From Desulfuromonadaceae bacterium (GTDB lineage: Bacteria; Desulfobacterota; Desulfuromonadia; Desulfuromonadales; Syntrophotaleaceae), in the NCBI GenBank assembly GCA_021107335.1, contig JAIOSZ010000224.1, forward strand, positions 1-7,627: a stretch of 7,627 bases of DNA, in the 5' to 3' direction. Position 1 is the stretch's first letter. Every line of letters begins with the position of its first letter. The notes beneath the pieces were generated by a model. It was not told the DNA's origin. It searched no databases and was given only the letters and a program-made list of their open reading frames with translations. Position numbers and translations under genes: made by a program. This document shows positions 1 to 4,929 of this stretch, piece after piece.

Positions 1-15
1 GATGACCGGGACCTC

Positions 16-474
16 ATGATTAATCTACTTGACCTCATCGATAAGTCGACCCTGAACCAAATCATGACCGCCTACACCAAAGCCACCGGTATGGGCGGCG
101 GGATCTACGATCCCAAGGGTAACATCCTAGCCGGACCTTACAATTTTTCTGACTTTTGTCTTAACTTCTGTCGCGGCAGCTCCAAGGGACGCAAAAAATG
201 TCTGGCCAGTGCCCGCTTTGGTGCCCACGAAGCTATGCGTCCGGAAGCCAATTCCATCTATACCTGCCTAAACGCAGGGCTGGTGGAGTGTGCCGCCCCC
301 GTTGTTGTCGAAGGTCAGTTGATTGCGGTCATCATTTGTGGACAGGTGCGGACCGAAGACTACGAAATCGACCGGGACCTGGCCGTGCACCACGCCATCG
401 ACATCGGCATCCGGGATATTTCTGGCTACCTGGAGGCCTTATACCGCATCCCAAGATCGGTTACGGGCAACTGA
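16..474 (+). CDS. PocR-domain sensory fragment of a histidine kinase (5' part of a frameshifted gene)
   Basis: The 152 codons encode a nearly complete PocR ligand-binding domain (residues about 3-145). Visible landmarks are the opening DLIDKSTLNQI helix, the NFSDFC motif, cysteines 48, 52, 62 and 84 (C-x3-C-x9-C, then YTCLNAGL), and the AAPVVVEGQLIAVIICGQV strand pair. PocR domains are predicted cytosolic sensors of small hydrocarbon derivatives and often precede histidine-kinase modules. The frame stops at 472-474, but the expected continuation (KIGYGQLKHYATLLKII) lies in the -1 frame from base 450, so this is the front of one kinase with the next entry, about 551 residues when rejoined. No signal peptide or membrane span is seen. 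The ATG at 16 has only a weak GGGAC upstream, and the frame is open to the left edge, so the true start may lie outside the window. Confidence 0.85.
   Translation: MINLLDLIDKSTLNQIMTAYTKATGMGGGIYDPKGNILAGPYNFSDFCLNFCRGSSKGRKKCLASARFGAHEAMRPEANSIYTCLNAGLVECAAPVVVEGQLIAVIICGQVRTEDYEIDRDLAVHHAIDIGIRDISGYLEALYRIPRSVTGN
450..452 (+). other. Frameshift site inside the PocR kinase gene
   Basis: Reading ATC (448-450) then CCC AAG ATC (re-reading base 450) joins the PocR domain to the kinase with the expected linker LEALYRIP-KIGYGQLKHYATLL. One missing C in the short C run explains the shift. The heptamer here is not a canonical X-XXY-YYZ slippery site, so programmed frameshifting is unlikely. The cause is a real deletion or a sequencing/assembly error. 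The well-preserved reading frame on both sides argues that any loss is recent. Confidence 0.8.
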
Positions 475-1670
475 AGCACTATGCCACCCTCCTGAAGATC
501 ATCGCCCATACCACCGGAACGCTGGCAACCAACAACAGGCGCCTGAAAAACCTTTCGCGCAAAAGGTTGTTCCAGCTCTACAACAGCGTTTCCGACTACA
601 TCATCGCTACCGATGTCGATGGAAACATCGAAATGCAGAACAAGTCCCTGCTCACCGCACTGGGACAGCCCGATGCCGACCTCACAGGCAAGCTTCTACC
701 CTCTCTGTTTCTGGACGACTCCCGCATCGTTCAAGAGTTGGATAAACTACGGGGCGACCGGGAAGTTCCTGACCGGTTGAGCGTGGGACTGCTTCTCTCG
801 GATAAGAAGCTGGCCCAGGTCGATGCCTCCTTTTCCCGCATTGAAAACGAGCAGGGCGAGCTGCAAGGTTATGTGGCGGTCATGCGCGACATGTCCGAAG
901 AGAAAAACGTGGAAAAAATGAAGAGCGATCTCTTCGGCATGCTCACCCACGACATGATCAATCCCATTCTAGCGATCAAATCGGCCCTGAAGCTGGTGCT
1001 CGACGGTCAGGTCGGTTCCCTCACCTCCGACCAGGAGGATATCCTGCAAATGGCCGCCAGCACCAACCATGACCTGTTGGGCATGGTTTCGGACTTTCTG
1101 GATGTTTATCGGCAAAGTTACGGCATGCTGGCGCTACGCCGCTCCCAATTCGATATTCACCAAGCGTTGCAAGAAGTCATCAACCAGTCCTATTATTTCT
1201 GCCAGGACCGCCAGCTCAACATCGTCTACCAATCGGAGATCAGTGAAGAACAGCCCTTTTTTGGGGACCGCATCCGGCTAGTGCGAGTGTTTGCCAACTT
1301 ACTGGATAACGCCATTAAGTTCAGTCCAGAAAAAGGATCGATCACCATCGAAATCAGGTCGCTGATAGCCTCAGATGAGGGGGCCGCTGTTTTCCCCCCA
1401 CTGCAAGAAGGGGTTTCATACCTCCAGGTTTCCTTTCATAATTTCGGTGATCGCCCGCCCCAGGAGGAACTCGACCTGCTGTTCGACCGATTTTTTACCA
1501 GTAACCACAAAAAACCCGGCGATAAAAAGGGCTTGGGACTGGGCCTGCATTTTTGTAAATTAGTGGTGGAAAACCACGGGGGGCACATCTTGGCGGAAAC
1601 GACTGAGGATGGCCTGCGCATCAATTTGGCGCTGCCCGTTATGGACGAGAACAACCAGCGCGAACACTGA
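450..1670 (+). CDS. PAS-HisKA-HATPase_c histidine kinase (3' part of the frameshifted gene)
   Basis: This is the signalling half of the PocR kinase; the boundary at 450 is where similarity changes frame, not a start codon. In rejoined numbering a linker runs to about 185, a PAS-like domain covers about 185-295 (IIATDVDGNIEMQN), and the HisKA dimerisation helix carries the H-box THDMINP with phospho-acceptor H312. The ATPase domain covers about 400-546, with N-box NLLDNAIKF (N432) and an intact G2 box GLGLGL (506-511). The G1 box is degenerate: HNFGDRPP, with N476 and R480 where Asp and the second Gly are usual. No membrane span is present, so the kinase should be cytosolic. If expressed alone it would need an internal start such as the ATG at 633. 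It presumably phosphorylates the regulator encoded 25 bp downstream. Confidence 0.88.
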   Translation, partial: PKIGYGQLKHYATLLKIIAHTTGTLATNNRRLKNLSRKRLFQLYNSVSDYIIATDVDGNIEMQNKSLLTALGQPDADLTGKLLPSLFLDDSRIVQELDKLRGDREVPDRLSVGLLLSDKKLAQVDASFSRIENEQGELQGYVAVMRDMSEEKNVEKMKSDLFGMLTHDMINPILAIKSALKLVLDGQVGSLTSDQEDILQMAASTNHDLLGMVSDFLDVYRQSYGMLALRRSQFDIHQALQEVINQSYYFCQDRQLNIVYQSEISEEQPFFGDRIRLVRVFANLLDNAIKFSPEKGSITIEIRSLIASDEGAAVFPPLQEGVSYLQVSFHNFGDRPPQEELDLLFDRFFTSNHKKPGDKKGLGLGLHFCKLVVENHGGHILAETTEDGLRINLALPVMDENNQREH

Positions 1671-1683
1671 GCAAACCGTACCC

Positions 1684-1691
1684 AAAGGGGG
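1684..1691 (+). promoter_or_regulatory. Ribosome binding site of the response regulator
   Basis: AAAGGGGG lies four bases before the ATG at 1696. It decides the start: the frame is open back to an ATG at 1609 inside the kinase gene, but that one has no such site and would add 29 residues before the receiver domain. Confidence 0.6.
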
Positions 1692-1695
1692 CTCC

Positions 1696-2325
1696 ATGCA
1701 GCATGACAAACCGTTTAAGGTCTTTCTAGCCGATGATCATCCCCTGTTGCGCACCGGATTGCGCATGAGTCTCAGCCAGCACGCCGACATCGACTTTATC
1801 GGCGAGGCTAATGACGGCTTCAAAGCCGTGGAAATGATCAAAAAGAACCCGCCAGATGTCGCCCTGATCGATGTCGACATGCCGGGTCTTTCCGGGATAG
1901 GCGCCATCCGCCTCCTGCGTAAACATTACCCGGATATGAAACTGCTCATCTTTTCCTCCTACAGCGACCGGCATTACATCGAAGAAGCCATGCAGGCCGG
2001 TGCCAACGGCTATATTCTCAAGAGCATCGACATCAGCGAACTCGTCGATGTCATCCGCACTTTTGCTCATAATGAGCAGCCCATGTCGCCCTACCTCATG
2101 GATCTGGCCATCGAGTGGGAAACCGCGGAGAAATTACTCACCAAGCGGGAAAAACAAATTCTCGAGGGTCTTGCCCGCGGGCAGGGCAACAAGGAAATTA
2201 GCGATTCCCTCTACATCAGTATCGAAACCGTTAAATCCCACATCAAGAACATCTTCAAAAAGCTGGACTCAAAAAGTCGTATGGAAGCAGTCATCACCGC
2301 CAAGGAAAAACACCTCATCAGCTGA
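1696..2325 (+). CDS. NarL/FixJ-family response regulator (receiver + LuxR-type HTH)
   Basis: This 209-residue protein is the normal length for a NarL-type regulator. The receiver domain (about 7-125) has the acidic pair D13/D14, phospho-acceptor D59 in LIDVDMPG, S87 in the Thr/Ser switch position (LIFSSYSD) and the conserved K109 (GYILKS). The C-terminal LuxR helix-turn-helix (about 145-209) begins LLTKREKQILEGLARG and contains the recognition helix ISIETVKSHIKNIFKKL. It is a DNA-binding transcription factor, activated by phosphorylation and dimerisation. The gene follows the PocR kinase by 25 bp and is probably co-transcribed with it, making a cognate pair. Plausible targets are the envelope genes downstream; no binding site could be recognised. 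Confidence 0.95.
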   Translation: MQHDKPFKVFLADDHPLLRTGLRMSLSQHADIDFIGEANDGFKAVEMIKKNPPDVALIDVDMPGLSGIGAIRLLRKHYPDMKLLIFSSYSDRHYIEEAMQAGANGYILKSIDISELVDVIRTFAHNEQPMSPYLMDLAIEWETAEKLLTKREKQILEGLARGQGNKEISDSLYISIETVKSHIKNIFKKLDSKSRMEAVITAKEKHLIS

Positions 2326-2347
2326 ATCCTGCGTCAAGGAGCTCCAT

Positions 2348-2386
2348 GCCCGGCGTGGATCTAATTCATGGCTACGGGGCTTTTTT
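2348..2386 (+). terminator. Probable intrinsic terminator after the two-component operon
   Basis: Twenty-two bases after the regulator's stop, GCCCGG (2348-2353) can pair with CGGGGC (2375-2380) with one bulge. An inner stem of CGTGGA with TTCATG closes a five-base loop, and TTTTTT follows immediately (2381-2386). The GC-rich base plus T6 fits a factor-independent terminator, separating the regulator operon from the envelope genes. The stem is imperfect. Confidence 0.6.
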
Positions 2387-2760
2387 CAACCTGTCCCCCA
2401 ATGGCGCCTTGGTGCCTATGGCAGGGATGCCTAGTGCCAAAAAAAACCAAACCAATGCATAAAGCTTAAACCACCAATTACAACGCCATAGATTGCCCCC
2501 CCCAAGACAACAAAAATCCCTCCTTTGGGGGATATCTAACCCACCCCGCAAAACCGTATTTTATTCCTAATCAGTAATCTGCAATATCCCTAAGCCTTAA
2601 AACAGTAAATAGACCGATTAATACATCAGCGACAACAAGCGCAAACATAGCCTTTAATGTTATTCGCCAAAACCAAACAGATCTTCACCCGGCAGAAGCC
2701 CTCGCAGGGAAGGCCCCGCGGACTGCTTCAGCCATTTCAATATTTGATGGAGGCAAAACG
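2387..2760 (+). other. Long non-coding leader of the porin gene
   Basis: I see no credible gene in this AT-richer stretch. It contains a run of eight C (2496-2503). The last five C with the following AAG can pair with TTTGGGGG (2524-2531) across a 17-base loop, giving an 8-bp hairpin with one G-T pair. No convincing -35/-10 pair, GG-N10-GC sigma-54 promoter or cobalamin riboswitch box could be recognised. Because a terminator precedes it, a promoter for 2761 onward, and probably the regulator's operator, should lie here. Confidence 0.5.
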
Positions 2761-3504
2761 ATGAAGAAACTGACCGTATTGTTGGTTGCTGTCCTGATGC
2801 TAGGAACGAGCTTCGCCGCATCAGCACAAGCAGCAATCGAAGTCGAAGGAGATGCCTACATAGGCATCTGGGACAAGTATATGTGGCGCGGCTTCAACCT
2901 GAGTGACAGCCGGCCCACCATGCAGGCCGGCCTAGACCTTTCGGCCGGTGGCTTCACCCTCAGTACCTGGCACAACTGGCAATTGAACAGCAGTGACAAC
3001 CTTCGTTCCGGGGAAATGAACGAGACCGACATCATCTTGACCTATGCCTTTGACTTAGGCGACATGGTTTCCATCAGTGTCGGCGACATTTTCTACTCCC
3101 TCGACTTTGACGGCGCCGAAGACACCAACGAACTGTTTGTCACTGCCACCCTTAACACCTTGCTTTCCCCGAACCTGAAAATCTCTTGGGACTGGGATGC
3201 CGCTGAAGAAGAGGGTCTATTCTACAGCCTGGACATCAGCCATAGTTTCGACCTCGCCCAGTGGATGGAAAAAACCTCTCTTAATCTCGGCGCCTTAGTA
3301 TCGTACAATCAACACTGCGATTATGCCGTCGGCGACTTTAGCGGCTGGCATAACTATGAACTGAGCGCCAGTCTCGATTACGCCTTGACCGACCAGTTGA
3401 CCATCAGCCCAATCTTTATTTTCTCTTCAGGCATCAGCAGCGCGGCAAAAGATGCCATTGACACCGAAACGGCGGGAGCCTTGAACCTAACCTTCACCTT
3501 CTAG
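2761..3504 (+). CDS. TorF-like outer-membrane beta-barrel protein (putative porin)
   Basis: The 247-residue protein starts with a textbook Sec signal peptide: KK, a hydrophobic core, then SAQA with predicted cleavage after residue 24. The mature part alternates polar and hydrophobic residues in short strands rich in Tyr, Trp, Ser and Asp, and ends in TFTF with a terminal Phe, the usual recognition signal for outer-membrane insertion. The segment YMWRGFNLSDSRPTMQAGLDL resembles the opening strands of the TorF/Gcw_chp putative-porin family (Y-x-x-RG-x-S/N-x-S/T-D-x-x-P-x-x-Q-x-G), and the length fits that family. A GGAGG at 2749-2753 supports the start. Next to a periplasmic amine-binding protein and an exported lyase, it may admit their substrate, which is inference. 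Family confidence is moderate; barrel confidence is high. Confidence 0.8.
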   Translation: MKKLTVLLVAVLMLGTSFAASAQAAIEVEGDAYIGIWDKYMWRGFNLSDSRPTMQAGLDLSAGGFTLSTWHNWQLNSSDNLRSGEMNETDIILTYAFDLGDMVSISVGDIFYSLDFDGAEDTNELFVTATLNTLLSPNLKISWDWDAAEEEGLFYSLDISHSFDLAQWMEKTSLNLGALVSYNQHCDYAVGDFSGWHNYELSASLDYALTDQLTISPIFIFSSGISSAAKDAIDTETAGALNLTFTF

Positions 3505-3535
3505 TGTCTCTTAAGGATCAAGTAAAATGCCAAGT

Positions 3536-3572
3536 GAGGTGGAGAGGAGATGGCGTCTCCTCTCCACACCTC
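3536..3572 (+). other. Strong intercistronic RNA hairpin between porin and binding-protein genes
   Basis: GAGGTGGAGAGGAGA (3536-3550) pairs with 3556-3572 as 4 bp + 11 bp with a CA bulge, closing the five-base loop TGGCG. It begins 31 bases after the porin stop and no T tract follows (CTTTGGGC). It looks like an mRNA-processing, stabilising or attenuating element that could set different expression for the porin and the downstream genes, rather than a standard terminator. Confidence 0.6.
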
Positions 3573-3670
3573 CTTTGGGCAAACAACACCAACAAATCCA
3601 TGGCCGGGCAGTCACATATGGCCTGTTTCGCAGCCAGACCAAGAACCTCGGCAACAAAGACAAACACGAC

Positions 3671-3676
3671 AGGAGG
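3671..3676 (+). promoter_or_regulatory. Ribosome binding site of the amine-binding protein
   Basis: A perfect AGGAGG, five bases before the ATG at 3682, fixes this start. The frame is open further back to an ATG at 3550, but that codon lies in the hairpin stem and would place 44 residues ahead of the signal peptide. Confidence 0.8.
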
Positions 3677-3681
3677 AACAC

Positions 3682-4803
3682 ATGGGAAAAGTTCTCTGGA
3701 AAGCGATCATCACCCTGGCGTGCGTCTTGGCCGCCATGACCCTGTTTATGACCCCGGGCTGCAAAAAGAAACAGGTCGAACTTGAGAAAGCCACTCTGCG
3801 CATTTCTTGCTGGGCCGGTTATGCCAAACCGTACGAAGCGGAGTTCAGAGCGCTGGTAAAGGAAAAATATCAGGTCGATGTCGAGCTAAGCATCCACAAT
3901 CCAACGGATCAGGATGAATTCTTCCTGGCGGTGCAGAACAATACGGCCGATCTCATCTCGCCGCCCATCGAACTGCCGAAAACTCCTCGTTTCTATAGCT
4001 ATGATGAAAGCCATCCCTATCTGCAGCCGGTCGACATCAACAACATTCCCAACCTGAAAAAGATGCTGCCGGTATTCCGCAATGACACCACCCCCATTTA
4101 CGATGGTCGCCGCTATGGTGTCCCTTACAACTGCGGACCTTACGGGCTGGCCTACAATGCCGACCAGATCAAAACGGCCCCCGATAGCTGGAAGCTCCTC
4201 TGGGCGCCAGAATACGCCGGCAAATACACCATCAACAACAACTTCCCCAAGGTTAATGTCTGGATCACCGCCCTGGCTCTCGGCTATTCCTACGACGATA
4301 TTTTCGATATTGACCAACTCGATCGCGCCAAGGTCCAGAAAGGCCTTGACCAATTGGCCCAGAATGCCAAGAGCCTGTGGGATGGCGCCGCTAATCCAGC
4401 GGAATTCCCTGAGCTGACCCTGGCCACCACTTGGGGCTTTGCCGCCCAGCAGGCCAACATCCAGGGGGGCAACTGGCTGCTGGCAGCACCGAAAGAAGGC
4501 GGCACCGCCTGGATCGATTGCTGGTATATCGGTGCCGGCGCCAAAGGCCTGACCAAACAGCTGGCCGAAGAGTGGATCAACTTTATGCTCGCCGAGAAAC
4601 AACAGGCGGATGTGGTGAAATCTCAGGGGGTCTCACCGGTAATCATCGAAGTCGGTGAAGCACTCAGCGATAAGGAAAAGAGCATGTTCCACGTTGGGAA
4701 CAACGACTATTTCAAAACTGTCGCCCTGTGGCGGGTGATGACCGAAGAAACCGAACAGGCCTTCGATGCCATGTGGCAGGAAGCCAAAACAAACCGACCA
4801 TGA
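3682..4803 (+). CDS. PotD-like extracytoplasmic amine (polyamine-type) binding lipoprotein
   Basis: This 373-residue protein is a class of ABC-transporter solute-binding protein related to PotD/PotF (spermidine/putrescine). The N-terminus has Lys, a hydrophobic core (8-23) and MTPGC, so Cys27 is the probable lipid-modified residue, though Thr at -3 makes the lipobox non-standard. PotD ligand residues can be matched: W44 and Y47 (SCWAGY, as PotD W34/Y37), W251 (TTWGF, as W229), and W277 and D279 (AWIDCW, as W255/D257). The Asp that binds the amino group is thus kept. Both lobes appear complete. The ligand is likely a cationic amine, but which one cannot be told. No ATPase or permease gene adjoins it, so it may serve a distant transporter or deliver substrate to the lyase encoded 126 bp downstream. 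Confidence 0.88.
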   Translation: MGKVLWKAIITLACVLAAMTLFMTPGCKKKQVELEKATLRISCWAGYAKPYEAEFRALVKEKYQVDVELSIHNPTDQDEFFLAVQNNTADLISPPIELPKTPRFYSYDESHPYLQPVDINNIPNLKKMLPVFRNDTTPIYDGRRYGVPYNCGPYGLAYNADQIKTAPDSWKLLWAPEYAGKYTINNNFPKVNVWITALALGYSYDDIFDIDQLDRAKVQKGLDQLAQNAKSLWDGAANPAEFPELTLATTWGFAAQQANIQGGNWLLAAPKEGGTAWIDCWYIGAGAKGLTKQLAEEWINFMLAEKQQADVVKSQGVSPVIIEVGEALSDKEKSMFHVGNNDYFKTVALWRVMTEETEQAFDAMWQEAKTNRP

Positions 4804-4918
4804 CAGTCCCCTGCCGCCGATTCTCTAATGGCAACAGGATTCATTAACCAATCGAGGGCTGAACACCAAGGAGCATGATTCGCCAGGGTCTTCAGGCCAC
4901 ACGCTCACAGCGCAGAAC

Positions 4919-4923
4919 GGAGG
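4919..4923 (+). promoter_or_regulatory. Ribosome binding site of the EutB-EutC fusion
   Basis: GGAGG, six bases before the ATG at 4930, supports the start that includes the signal peptide, which is why the exported form is taken as the real product. No other in-frame ATG with a comparable site precedes the EutB domain. Confidence 0.7.
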
Positions 4924-4929
4924 AACGCC

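Noticed and set aside
198..449. Kinase frame upstream of the frameshift read as protein
   Set aside because: The translation is rich in Arg, Pro and Gly with no domain, while the other frame encodes the PocR domain, so this part is a shadow.
450..475. Programmed -1 frameshifting in the PocR kinase
   Set aside because: No X-XXY-YYZ slippery heptamer and no clear downstream hairpin or internal Shine-Dalgarno; a one-base deletion explains it more simply.
3550..3681. Upstream ATG extending the binding protein by 44 residues
   Set aside because: It lies inside the hairpin stem, and the added residues are low-complexity Gln/Pro/Thr that would bury the signal peptide. The ATG at 3682 has a perfect AGGAGG.
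3886..4602. Long antisense open frames opposite the binding protein and the EutB domain (also 5230-5769 and 5815-6390)
   Set aside because: They are mirror frames of GC-biased coding sequence, with no recognisable domains and no ribosome binding sites.
4829..4844. TGGCAACAGGATTCAT as a sigma-54 type promoter for eutBC
   Set aside because: The -24 half is near consensus, but the -12 half is TTCAT where TTGCA is needed, so the invariant GC is missing.
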